Part shown: positions 50,545 to 59,199 of the stretch, piece after piece
How positions within the stretch are numbered: the first letter of the stretch is position 1
How the letters are laid out: every line of letters begins with the position of its first letter
Source of the DNA: Bacteroidota bacterium
Lineage (GTDB): Bacteria > Bacteroidota > Bacteroidia > Flavobacteriales_D > Crocinitomicaceae
Direction of reading: 5' to 3'
DNA length: 64,000 nucleotides
Assembly (NCBI GenBank): GCA_016192075.1
Contig: JACPUU010000005.1
Coordinates: forward strand, 1 to 64,000
Translations under genes and position numbers: made by a program
The notes under the pieces: generated by a model
What the model saw: the letters and a program-made list of their open reading frames with translations, nothing else
Databases searched by the model: none
Told to the model about the DNA's origin: nothing

Positions 50545-51447
50545 GTGTCTATAGAAGTAAAAAATGTCTTTAAGTATTACGGCGAACAGGCAGCGCTGAA
50601 CGACGTTTCATTTAAAATTAATTCAGGTGAAATTATTGGTTTTTTAGGGCCTAATGGCGCTGGTAAATCAACCATGATGAAAATTATTACCTGCTTTATT
50701 CCCAAATCAGCCGGTGAGGTGAAAGTCTGCGGCATTAATGTAGATGAAGATTCCATTGAGGTCAGACGAAAAGTAGGTTACCTGCCTGAACACAATCCGC
50801 TTTACCTGGATATGTATGTGAAAGAATACCTTGATTTTACAGCTGGTATTTACAAAATCAAAAACAAAAAACAACGGGTGAATGAAATGGTTTCACTGGT
50901 TGGATTGGATAAAGAACAAAATAAAAAAATAGGTGCACTTTCAAAAGGTTACCGGCAGCGTGTGGGGCTGGCCCAGGCTATTATTCATGATCCTGAAGTG
51001 CTGATTCTCGATGAGCCCACAAGCGGTCTTGACCCAAACCAGCTGGTCGATATCCGCCAGCTCATTATCAACATTGGCAAAACAAAAACCGTAATGCTTT
51101 CAACACATATTATGCAGGAAGTTGAAGCCATTTGTGACCGTGTCATAATTATCAAAGACGGCAAAATTGTAGCTGATGATACCACCGGTCACATGCAGCA
51201 TAAAGATGAAAAAAACCTGACCATTTTTGTGGAGTTTGATCAGGCGGCTACACGCAACCAGCTGAGACAAATTACAAACGTTAAAAATGTCAAAAGTCTC
51301 GATGACAATAAATGGCTCTTTGAAGCCAACAGTGACATTCGGGCTGAAATTGCCAAATATGCACAAAAGAACAACCTGCTGGTATTAACCATGCGCATTG
51401 AAGAAAAGAGCATGGAAGATGTGTTTAAAGAACTGACCAGGGGATAG
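50545..51447 (+). CDS. gldA: Gliding-motility ABC transporter ATP-binding protein GldA
   Basis: 300 residues with a GTG start (MSIEVKNVFKYYGEQ). Walker A GPNGAGKST (about 35-43), signature LSKGYRQRVGLA, Walker B LILDEPTSGLD and the H-loop STHIMQEV. The C-terminal region (about 220-300) is typical of GldA-type ATPases. In Flavobacterium, GldA works with GldF/GldG and is needed for gliding. GldF and GldG are not in the window. A strong terminator follows. Confidence 0.9.
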   Translation: MSIEVKNVFKYYGEQAALNDVSFKINSGEIIGFLGPNGAGKSTMMKIITCFIPKSAGEVKVCGINVDEDSIEVRRKVGYLPEHNPLYLDMYVKEYLDFTAGIYKIKNKKQRVNEMVSLVGLDKEQNKKIGALSKGYRQRVGLAQAIIHDPEVLILDEPTSGLDPNQLVDIRQLIINIGKTKTVMLSTHIMQEVEAICDRVIIIKDGKIVADDTTGHMQHKDEKNLTIFVEFDQAATRNQLRQITNVKNVKSLDDNKWLFEANSDIRAEIAKYAQKNNLLVLTMRIEEKSMEDVFKELTRG

Positions 51448-51489
51448 CCTTTCAAAATCACGCTGAATAGCAATAACCTTAAAAAAACA

Positions 51490-51523
51490 AAAAGCCGGAA
51501 TCATGCAATTCCGGCTTTTCAAT
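51490..51523. terminator. Bidirectional terminator between gldA and converging gene
   Basis: AAAAGCCGGAAT / ATTCCGGCTTTT, a perfect 12-bp stem with a CATGCA loop; A-rich before and T-rich after. Confidence 0.9.
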
Positions 51524-51536
51524 TTTTTGATTCAAA

Positions 51537-52574
51537 CTAGCCTTTAGGTACGTGTTTGTCTGTAAATTTTGAGCCGGCATTATTCCAGTTATCCAGGTAT
51601 TTGGTGCGGCTTGCAGAAAGCTCAGCATTGGTGCTGTTGTATACCCCAACCGATGCATTCATTTCGTTAACTGCTTTGTTGTATCCGTCAACATCCTGCT
51701 GTGTGCGGTTATTTGGTTTGATTGCATCGAAAGACGCTTTGATGGTATTGAAGTTTTCTGTTTTGATAAAATAATCCGTAATCAGCGCCACTTTATTTTC
51801 AGCTTCGTCTTTGTAGAAGGTGAGTATTTCTGTACAGGCAACTACCACCGTATTGTCCCCATTAAAAGATTCTATTTTTTTGAGAAGCTCAAGTCCCTCA
51901 GTTGAAGTAGCAAGCAAGGCATTTTTATTTTGTTCAATGGCGCTCACATCTTTGTTGTTGATAGCCTCAATCAGGTATTTTTCCTGTACGTAGGATTTGA
52001 AAAAAATCAGGTAAAGTACATTGTAATAGTCATAAACTTTATCAGCTGCTTTCATGTTTTCTGAAAGATCATCTGTTGCTGAAACCAGTGTAATGTCATG
52101 CTTTGCGGCAAACGAACGCTGCTGTTCACCCACCATGGCACCGGCCATATTCATTTTTTCATTGGCGGCCTGTTTGGCATTCATGTACGCTTCCATGTCA
52201 TTGTAAGAGCGCTCTGATATTTCTTCCATATCCACAATTTTGGCATAGTCTTCTTTCAGAATCAGGTAGTAGATATTCAAAAACGAAACTACTGAATCAC
52301 GGTAAGACGCATCTCCTTCAAAGCCTTCCATGCGTTTTACCTCATTCATGGCCTGAAAAGTGGTTTGAATTAATGCCGTTCGTTTAGACTCTACTTTTCT
52401 GGCACTTTTGCCGTGCGCTACAGTAGAAGTATATTCCCACATACCCTCCTGGATAGAACGGTATTTAGAAGAGATGGAGTTCATATAATCCAGCGCAGGG
52501 GAATTTTGGGCAAGAGACTTGCCGGAAAAAACGAAGGCGATAAAAAGTGTCGCTACAGACAATAAACGTTTCAT
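51537..52574 (-). CDS. Exported helical protein (LIC11966-like)
   Basis: 345 residues. Signal peptide (RLLSVATLFIAFVFSGKSLAQ) then a long alpha-helical mature part: helical hairpins with many Asn, Lys and Glu, e.g. NSISSKYRSIQEGMWEYTS and YYNVLYLIFFKSYVQEKYLIEAI. The pattern is like the LIC11966 surface-protein family of Bacteroidota and Leptospira, stated with caution. The gene begins 9 bp after the tail-specific protease gene ends, so the two form one transcript, and the protein may be a substrate or partner of the protease. Confidence 0.72.
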   Translation of the reverse strand: MKRLLSVATLFIAFVFSGKSLAQNSPALDYMNSISSKYRSIQEGMWEYTSTVAHGKSARKVESKRTALIQTTFQAMNEVKRMEGFEGDASYRDSVVSFLNIYYLILKEDYAKIVDMEEISERSYNDMEAYMNAKQAANEKMNMAGAMVGEQQRSFAAKHDITLVSATDDLSENMKAADKVYDYYNVLYLIFFKSYVQEKYLIEAINNKDVSAIEQNKNALLATSTEGLELLKKIESFNGDNTVVVACTEILTFYKDEAENKVALITDYFIKTENFNTIKASFDAIKPNNRTQQDVDGYNKAVNEMNASVGVYNSTNAELSASRTKYLDNWNNAGSKFTDKHVPKG

Positions 52575-52583
52575 AAGTTTTGG

Positions 52584-54668
52584 TTATTTTTTTAGATAAT
52601 CGATTAGTACAAGGTAAGCCTGGTTAATGTAAGCATCGGCCTCAACGCGTTTAAGATATTCTTCATTCAGTTCACGGCGGTATGCGTCCATTTTCAGTAT
52701 TTCAAGATCGTAGAGGTTATTTGTTGCGGTGTAGGGGGACTGCTCACTTTCTTCGAGGCTGTATAATTCATCCAGAAATGCGGCATAACCTTGTTCCAGC
52801 AATTGATAGTTTTCAATTTTAAGCGGAATAATTTCAGCACGTTCGTTTACCTGGTTAATAGAGTCAATCAAAAATGCGATGCGGGAAAAATTGCGGTCCT
52901 GTGCTATACGCTGGTTGCCTGATTCAAACAGCGCATCCGGAAAAGCAGAAAACGGGGTATAGTATACTTTTTTCAATACACTGTCTGATGAAAGGGCGTT
53001 TGCATAAGATGATTCTTTATAGTCATACATGTCATAAATATCAGGGAGAATAATATTTGGAACAACTCCTTTGCGCTGATGTGTGGCATTGGTAACGCGG
53101 TAAAATTTGTCGGTGGTTATTTTCAGAAAACCGTAGGTTGGGTCAGCTGTTTCCATGCTGGTAACTCCGGGTGTATAAGCAGGGTCCAGGGGCAAAATAA
53201 TCTGGCTGGATGATTTGCCGTAGGTGGTGCTTCCCACTATAATGGCCCGGTTATAATCCTGCATGGCTGCTGCAAAAAGTTCAGATGCTGAAGCGCTGAG
53301 TCCGTTAACCAGTATAACCAGCGGACCGGTGTAGATAGCTCCTTTATTCATGTCTTTGATAGAGGTAGCTTCACCTGACTTGCTCTGGGTAATAGCCAGC
53401 GGCCCCCAGTCAATAAAAATACCTGCCAGGTCAATGGCTTCTTTCAATGAACCACCCCCGTTGTTGCGCAAATCCAGGATCAGTCCCTGCATGTTTTCTT
53501 TCTGAAGTTTGACAATACATTTGGCAACGTCATTGGCACAGCCTAAACCGGTTCCTTCATCCCAGTCAGTATAAAAATCAGGCAGGGTTATATAACCAAT
53601 GCGCTGATCACCTACTAAAAGCAGGTTTTTGAGAACATCCTCTTCTACGTAAACTTCGCCTTTTGTGAGTTCAACGGTTAACACTTCACCATTGCCTTTT
53701 CGTATTTCCAGCGTCAGTTGACTGGCGGTTGTATTTTCAAACATGATCAGTATTTCATCAATACCGGCAGTGGTCATCTCCAGGTATTGTCCGTCAGAAA
53801 GGCGCAGTGAAAGTACCTGGTCACCTTTATTCAGCTGGTTTGAATTCCAGGCCGGGCTGCCCGGTAAAACACTTTCAATTCGTACAATACCTTTGTCATC
53901 TTCTTCAACTGAAATACCAAAAACCAGGTTTTCTTTGGACAAATCTTCTTCAAAATTTTCTTTTTCAATGTCTGAAAAATAAGTGGTGTGTGGGTCAAAT
54001 TGCGTGGCTATGGCATCGAGGTAATAGGTTGCCAGGTAATTGCTATAACCGGCAGGGTGATCAAGGTATGATTTGATTTCAAAAAACTGGTAGCCAAAAA
54101 CTGCTTTTTGGGCATCAGCTGCTTTACTCAGCAGGTTAGATATGGATTCATGGGCTGCATCAGCAAAATAATCACCGGTAAAAAGTTCATCCAGTACTGC
54201 ATATTTGAGCCATTTGCGCCAGCGTTCTTTAAGCTGGGTATAGTTATCCGCATAGTCAGGATAATCAGCCGGTGCAAAAGACAAGGACTCGTCTTTGGTC
54301 AAATCTGACTTTTCCCGTTCAAGCAGGTGCAGCAGTGAGTCAACTGCCAAAAGCCGGGTTTTAAAAATTGCAGCTGACTTTTCAAAGAGCACAGCTGTTC
54401 TGGATTCCATTTCATCATCAATACCGGTGCTGTATTTACCAAGTTCTTCAATGTCTGATGCCAGAAAATAATACCCGCCCGGATCAATGGCTTCAACATA
54501 ACTGTCAAAAACGGCAGTTGAAAAAGCATCATCCACCGCAACCGGTTTGTAATGAAACTGTTTAACGGTATTCAAAATGGCATGCGATTGCCTTCCGACA
54601 AAACTGGTGGGTTGTGCGCAAAGAATTCCTGACAGGGTCAGAAACGTTAAAAATACATTCAATTTCAC
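52584..54668 (-). CDS. Tail-specific (C-terminal processing) protease, S41 family
   Basis: About 694 residues from a GTG at 54668, which gives a signal peptide (MKLNVFLTFLTLSGILCA, then Q). A GTG at 54749 is upstream of the -7 element and is rejected. N-terminal helical domain, PDZ domain (about residues 215-320), then the S41 core: catalytic Ser is the middle Ser of SASASE, with Asp 11 residues later (AAMQD) and Lys 25 later (TTYGKSS), matching E. coli Prc spacing. A C-terminal DUF3340-like region (NERAEIIPLKIENYQ) completes the Prc plan. Acts on periplasmic proteins by trimming C-terminal tails. Confidence 0.93.
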   Translation of the reverse strand: MKLNVFLTFLTLSGILCAQPTSFVGRQSHAILNTVKQFHYKPVAVDDAFSTAVFDSYVEAIDPGGYYFLASDIEELGKYSTGIDDEMESRTAVLFEKSAAIFKTRLLAVDSLLHLLEREKSDLTKDESLSFAPADYPDYADNYTQLKERWRKWLKYAVLDELFTGDYFADAAHESISNLLSKAADAQKAVFGYQFFEIKSYLDHPAGYSNYLATYYLDAIATQFDPHTTYFSDIEKENFEEDLSKENLVFGISVEEDDKGIVRIESVLPGSPAWNSNQLNKGDQVLSLRLSDGQYLEMTTAGIDEILIMFENTTASQLTLEIRKGNGEVLTVELTKGEVYVEEDVLKNLLLVGDQRIGYITLPDFYTDWDEGTGLGCANDVAKCIVKLQKENMQGLILDLRNNGGGSLKEAIDLAGIFIDWGPLAITQSKSGEATSIKDMNKGAIYTGPLVILVNGLSASASELFAAAMQDYNRAIIVGSTTYGKSSSQIILPLDPAYTPGVTSMETADPTYGFLKITTDKFYRVTNATHQRKGVVPNIILPDIYDMYDYKESSYANALSSDSVLKKVYYTPFSAFPDALFESGNQRIAQDRNFSRIAFLIDSINQVNERAEIIPLKIENYQLLEQGYAAFLDELYSLEESEQSPYTATNNLYDLEILKMDAYRRELNEEYLKRVEADAYINQAYLVLIDYLKK

Positions 54669-54698
54669 AGCGGGTTGGGTTAAATGCTGATTTGGCTG

Positions 54699-54706
54699 CA
54701 AATATA
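54699..54706 (-). promoter_or_regulatory. -7 promoter element of protease gene (TATATTTG on minus strand)
   Basis: An exact TAnnTTTG on the minus strand, predicting transcription from about 54693 and a leader of about 25 nt to the GTG at 54668. It decides between the two GTG candidates. Confidence 0.6.
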
Positions 54707-54942
54707 CACTTTCAGCAAAAGCACCTGTGCGAACCAATTGAATAATCACACATCAGGGTAACATGTTTTTGGAATAATCTGCCCGATAAGGCCTGTGCCC
54801 CCCTTGAATACCGGACTTTATTTAGTTTGTGTCTAAAAAAAGCGGCAGATTTTTTTGAAGTACAAATTCTTTCTGAAAATACACAAATAATAACTACGCC
54901 GGACGAAATAAAACAGAAGCCGGATTAATTCCCTGCAATCAT

Positions 54943-54950
54943 TATCTTTG
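54943..54950 (+). promoter_or_regulatory. -7 promoter element of PASTA operon (TATCTTTG)
   Basis: An exact TAnnTTTG with a predicted leader of about 24 nt before the ATG at 54980. Drives the PASTA, T9SS-cargo and pseudouridine synthase genes. Confidence 0.55.
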
Positions 54951-54979
54951 CCTCTGCAAGCCTAACCTGAGTAGAGTCA

Positions 54980-55756
54980 ATGAAGCGTTTCTTTAAATTT
55001 TTTATCAGCAAACAATACCTCAAACACGTACTGATGATTATCGGCGTGTGGATTTTAATTGTGCTGCTTGAATCATGGTACCTGAAATGGCATACTGATT
55101 TTGGTGAACAAATTGAGGTTCCTTCTTTTTACGGATTGCATGTAGAAGATTTGGATGCGCTCATAGCCGGCAAGGACATTAAGTATGAAATTAAAGATTC
55201 AGTTTACCTGGATGAGTGGCCAAAAGGTACCATTTGCTGGCAATATCCACGGCCAACAGATTCAACCGGCATGTATGTAAAGGCAGGGCGCACCATTCAG
55301 CTTTCTGTTGTTCCAATGACACCCAAAATGCTGGTTATGCCTGATGTGGTAGACATGTCTAAACGAATGGCAGAAACTACCTTAAACTCTATGGGTTTCA
55401 GAACAACCGTTACATTTAAACCCGCACCTGAGGGTAAAGATTTTGTTCTGGGACAGCTTTACAATGGCAAGCCAATTCCGGCCGGAACAATGATTCCCAA
55501 AGGAAGCCGGGTTGAATTGATCGTTGCCAAAGGAAATTCGGGCGAATCTACCCCGCTGCCAAATTTGATTGGTCTCACAATATTACAGGCGCAGGAACGT
55601 TTACAGACTCTCACACTGACTTTATACCCTGAATGTGAATCGTGTGTAACCGAAGCTGATTTTGCAAATGCTGTTATTACCAACCAGAATCCTGCAGGAG
55701 GTGAGGGCGTAAATGTGGCAGCCGGTTCAACAATCACAGTATGGGCAACCAAATAA
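54980..55756 (+). CDS. Membrane-anchored triple PASTA protein
   Basis: 258 residues. N-terminal cytoplasmic/membrane anchor (KHVLMIIGVWILIVLLESWYL, about 15-35), then three PASTA repeats: EVPSFYGLHVEDLDAL, VMPDVVDMSKRMAETTLNSMGF and PLPNLIGLTILQAQERLQTL, each followed by a strand ending in ...QLSVVP, ELIVAKG or TITVWATK. PASTA domains bind peptidoglycan or lipid II in kinases and PBPs; here there is no catalytic domain. In Bacteroidota such proteins are often encoded just before an RluD-like enzyme and D-Ala-D-Ala ligase; here a T9SS cargo gene is inserted before the synthase. Confidence 0.88.
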   Translation: MKRFFKFFISKQYLKHVLMIIGVWILIVLLESWYLKWHTDFGEQIEVPSFYGLHVEDLDALIAGKDIKYEIKDSVYLDEWPKGTICWQYPRPTDSTGMYVKAGRTIQLSVVPMTPKMLVMPDVVDMSKRMAETTLNSMGFRTTVTFKPAPEGKDFVLGQLYNGKPIPAGTMIPKGSRVELIVAKGNSGESTPLPNLIGLTILQAQERLQTLTLTLYPECESCVTEADFANAVITNQNPAGGEGVNVAAGSTITVWATK

Positions 55757-55781
55757 GGTTGGCAGATGTATTTGGATTGAA

Positions 55782-58046
55782 ATGAAATTACTACTCACAA
55801 CCGTTGGTTTCTTTTTTACAGCCGCTTTAACAGCGCAGGATGAGGTCATATCCCCAATTCTCAATAACCCGCATGTTCAGCAAAAAACGCTGAAACTGAA
55901 AGCAGCCGGTAACTCCATCGACAGCACGTTTATTTATAACATTGATACGCTTGATTTGCCGGTTTGGGATGATTTCAGCATCAACAAATTTATGCCCTAT
56001 GATGCCGGTTATGCTGACGCAAACGTTACGTCACAATGGTATTACCGGTTAATGAACAATACCAACACCATTCCACAAAATCCATCGTTCATTTTTTGTG
56101 ACTCAAGCCATGCCTACCATGATTCCATTTCGGTAGTTGGGGGCATTCCAACCACTTCCACCACCTACTTTACAACACCCAACCAGGTATGGGTAAATGA
56201 GTTGAATACATACCCCGTTCAGGGACAATTACGAACACTTTATCAGGAGTGTTATGTTTTGATTGATTCCATTATTGATGGCATTCCCGATCCCGATCAG
56301 GATACTGTTTTTTATACCGGTAGTCCTGACTTTGTGCAAGACTCAGCCAACGTGTTTTTTGTGGATTATACCAATCCAAACACCATTTGGGTTGATATCT
56401 ATGCCTATCACAATTACCGGTATGCCGTTAACCCATGGTCGCTTGGTGTTGCAACACTTGACGGGGTAGATGAAAATGGCTGGCCGTATGACTGGGGTAA
56501 TACCAGTGCCCATGAATCGGCTGATGTGTTGACTTCGCGTCCCATTAACCTGGCGGGCAAAATCAATGTTTACCTTACATTCCTCTACCAGGCTGAAGGG
56601 TATGGCAATGCCCCTGAGGTGGAAGACAGCCTGATTCTGGAATGGTGGCTGCCTGATTCTAATGCGTGGTTTCCAAGTGGCTGGTATACGTTAGGCGCTG
56701 TTACAAACGATGTTTGGGATACTGTACATTACGCGGTGCCAACAGCAGCGCTGGACAACGGTTTCCGCTTCCGCTTCCGCAACTGGGCATCTACCTCTGG
56801 TAACCTGGATCACTGGCACATTGATTATGTAAACCTGAAAGACAATGATTTGCCAACGGTTTCTAATTTCAGTGATCTGGCTATTTCTGAACCCATCCAT
56901 TCCATTCTTGACACCTACACCGCCGTTCCCTGGGATCATTTTATCAATGCCATTGCATCTGAAAAAATGCTGGATGAATTAAAGGTGCGGGTATACAACA
57001 GCAACATTACAGCAACCAATTATGCCAACGGCGGTTTGGAAATAAGGTATGGTGGAATACTTCAGGGAGGCAGTCCGTATGTGCTTGCCAATCCCGGTAT
57101 CACCGGGGAGTGGACCGGTAACTGGGAAGTAGGAATGAACAAATACCCATATGCGCTTGCCAGCAATTATACCTTTGATCAGGGCGTTACAGCCGGGCCG
57201 CAGGCTGCATTTGATATAAAACTCAACATTGATGCTGCCGTAAGCGGGTCCAATATTTACGATGTAAATGATACCACCTACCTTGTTCAGAAATTTGATA
57301 ATTATTACAGTTACGATGATGGTTCTGCTGAGGCGGCTTATGGTATAACCGGCAGTCATGCATTGCTGGCATATAAATTCACGGCTTATGAAGAAGATTC
57401 ATTAACCGGTGTTTTGATGCATTGGGTACCAAGTGTAGATGATCATTCAGACAAAGCATTTCTGTTAACCATTTGGGATGACAATGCCGGCCAGCCCGGG
57501 AATATTATTTACCAGGACGATTATTTTAATACCCACCATCCTGAATACAGCGGGGCTATCAACGGATTCAGGTATTACACCTTTATGAACGGGCAATACG
57601 TTGATGTGCCGCAAACCTTTTATGTTGGTTGGGAACAAATTGAATCAGTCAGCATGAACATTGGGCTTGACTGGAATACAGACAACAGTGATAAAATTTT
57701 CCGCAATACAAGCGGCACCTGGGCAACATCATCGTATGATGCATCTATTCTGATGCGTCCTGTTTTTTCTACGGCGCTGAATTACACCCTGGGTACGGAT
57801 GAGGAAAAGCAGCCGGAAGAAGTAGCTGTGACCGTTTATCCCAATCCCGCTGATGATCAGGTAACTATTCGCATCAATGCCACTGATTTTACAGCAGTAC
57901 TCATTGACATAAGCGGCCGCCGGGTTTTAAGTGTGACCAATGAAACACAGCTTGATCTTTCTGACCTGAATGCAGGTATTTATATCATAGACATACGTGA
58001 CGCAAATGGCGTATCTTTGTACTCAGGTAAACTGATCAAAGAATAA
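55782..58046 (+). CDS. T9SS type A sorted secreted protein
   Basis: 754 residues from the ATG at 55782 (MKLLLTTVGFFFTAALTAQ, signal peptide). Large beta-rich mature region rich in Asn, Tyr and Trp, with an apparent jelly-roll or lectin-like segment (VYLTFLYQAEGYGN...WWLPDSNAWF; FRFRFRNWASTSGNLDHWHIDYVNL). The C-terminus VTVYPNPADDQVTIRI...GRRVLSV...LNAGIYIIDI is the Por_Secre_tail sorting domain. Starts 25 bp after the PASTA gene and its stop overlaps the synthase ATG (TAATG). Substrate or ligand unknown. Confidence 0.9.
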   Translation: MKLLLTTVGFFFTAALTAQDEVISPILNNPHVQQKTLKLKAAGNSIDSTFIYNIDTLDLPVWDDFSINKFMPYDAGYADANVTSQWYYRLMNNTNTIPQNPSFIFCDSSHAYHDSISVVGGIPTTSTTYFTTPNQVWVNELNTYPVQGQLRTLYQECYVLIDSIIDGIPDPDQDTVFYTGSPDFVQDSANVFFVDYTNPNTIWVDIYAYHNYRYAVNPWSLGVATLDGVDENGWPYDWGNTSAHESADVLTSRPINLAGKINVYLTFLYQAEGYGNAPEVEDSLILEWWLPDSNAWFPSGWYTLGAVTNDVWDTVHYAVPTAALDNGFRFRFRNWASTSGNLDHWHIDYVNLKDNDLPTVSNFSDLAISEPIHSILDTYTAVPWDHFINAIASEKMLDELKVRVYNSNITATNYANGGLEIRYGGILQGGSPYVLANPGITGEWTGNWEVGMNKYPYALASNYTFDQGVTAGPQAAFDIKLNIDAAVSGSNIYDVNDTTYLVQKFDNYYSYDDGSAEAAYGITGSHALLAYKFTAYEEDSLTGVLMHWVPSVDDHSDKAFLLTIWDDNAGQPGNIIYQDDYFNTHHPEYSGAINGFRYYTFMNGQYVDVPQTFYVGWEQIESVSMNIGLDWNTDNSDKIFRNTSGTWATSSYDASILMRPVFSTALNYTLGTDEEKQPEEVAVTVYPNPADDQVTIRINATDFTAVLIDISGRRVLSVTNETQLDLSDLNAGIYIIDIRDANGVSLYSGKLIKE

Positions 58047-59110
58047 TGGCTGCGGACGACGAATTGGATTTTGAAGAATCACCAGAAAATGAAACCGAGG
58101 CAGATGAGCTCTATGAGCACTATCATCTGATTGCGGATGTTCAGGATTCTGTCAGAATTGATAAATTTCTGATGGACCGCATTCCCAATGTCTCCCGCAC
58201 CAGGCTTCAGACACTTGCCAAAGCAGATAACCTGATTGTAAACGGCAAACCGGTTAAGCCAAATTACAAAGTGCGTCCAAAAGATGACATTTCCATCGTC
58301 CTTCCATTCCCGGTAAGGGAACTTAAACTCATACCTGAAAATATACCCCTGAATATACTGTATGAAGATGATCAGCTTGTTATTGTAAACAAACCCTCCA
58401 ACATGGTTGTTCACCCGGGTTACGGCAATTACACCGGCACGCTTTTAAACGGGTTGATTTATCATTTTGAATCGCTTCCCAAACAGGATGATTATTATGG
58501 TCGCCCAGGTCTGGTGCATCGTATAGATAAACACACAACCGGTATTTTGGTTGTGGCCAAAACAGAACTGGCCATGTCACACCTGGCCAAACAGTTTTTT
58601 GACAGAACATCTGACCGGCGTTATTATGCACTGGTTTGGGGTGATCTGGAGCAAAATGAAGGGACCATTACCGGGCACATTGGCCGCTCTCAGAAAAACC
58701 GGAAAGCCTTTTGCGTTTACGAAGATGGTTCACACGGCAAGCCGGCTGTAACACATTATAAAGTCATTGAACGATTCAGATATGTAACGCTGGTTGAATG
58801 TAAACTTGAAACCGGCCGCACACACCAGATTCGGGTACATTTTCAACACATCGGGCACCCGCTTTTTCACGATCTTGAATATGGCGGAGACCGCATCATT
58901 AAAGGAACCACTTTTAACAAGTACCGCCAGTTTATTGACAATGCCTTTAAACTGATTCCGGGTCAGGCACTTCACGCCAAAACTTTGGGTTTCAAACATC
59001 CGTCTACCGGTCAATGGATACAATTTGATTCAGAATTGCCCGCAGATTTCCAAAATGTACTCGAGAAGTGGCGGAATTACAGTCAAAATACGCAGGAAAC
59101 ACAGGCTTGA
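58046..59110 (+). CDS. RluA-family pseudouridine synthase (RluD/RluC-like)
   Basis: 354 residues. N-terminal S4 RNA-binding domain (VRIDKFLMDRIPNVSRTRLQTLAKADNLIVNGKPV), then the catalytic domain with D161 in GLVHRIDKHTTG and the later GRTHQIRVHFQHIGHPLFHD. Converts uridine to pseudouridine in 23S rRNA; RluD versus RluC is not decided. Translationally coupled to the upstream T9SS cargo gene by a TAATG overlap. Its usual Bacteroidota neighbour, D-Ala-D-Ala ligase, is absent. Confidence 0.94.
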   Translation: MAADDELDFEESPENETEADELYEHYHLIADVQDSVRIDKFLMDRIPNVSRTRLQTLAKADNLIVNGKPVKPNYKVRPKDDISIVLPFPVRELKLIPENIPLNILYEDDQLVIVNKPSNMVVHPGYGNYTGTLLNGLIYHFESLPKQDDYYGRPGLVHRIDKHTTGILVVAKTELAMSHLAKQFFDRTSDRRYYALVWGDLEQNEGTITGHIGRSQKNRKAFCVYEDGSHGKPAVTHYKVIERFRYVTLVECKLETGRTHQIRVHFQHIGHPLFHDLEYGGDRIIKGTTFNKYRQFIDNAFKLIPGQALHAKTLGFKHPSTGQWIQFDSELPADFQNVLEKWRNYSQNTQETQA

Positions 59111-59199
59111 ATTAATCGCAAAAAATGTGAATAATTAAAAATAATTGTTTATTTTCGCCTCTTAATATTAACTACGCGTATTAAAACTAAAACTATTTT

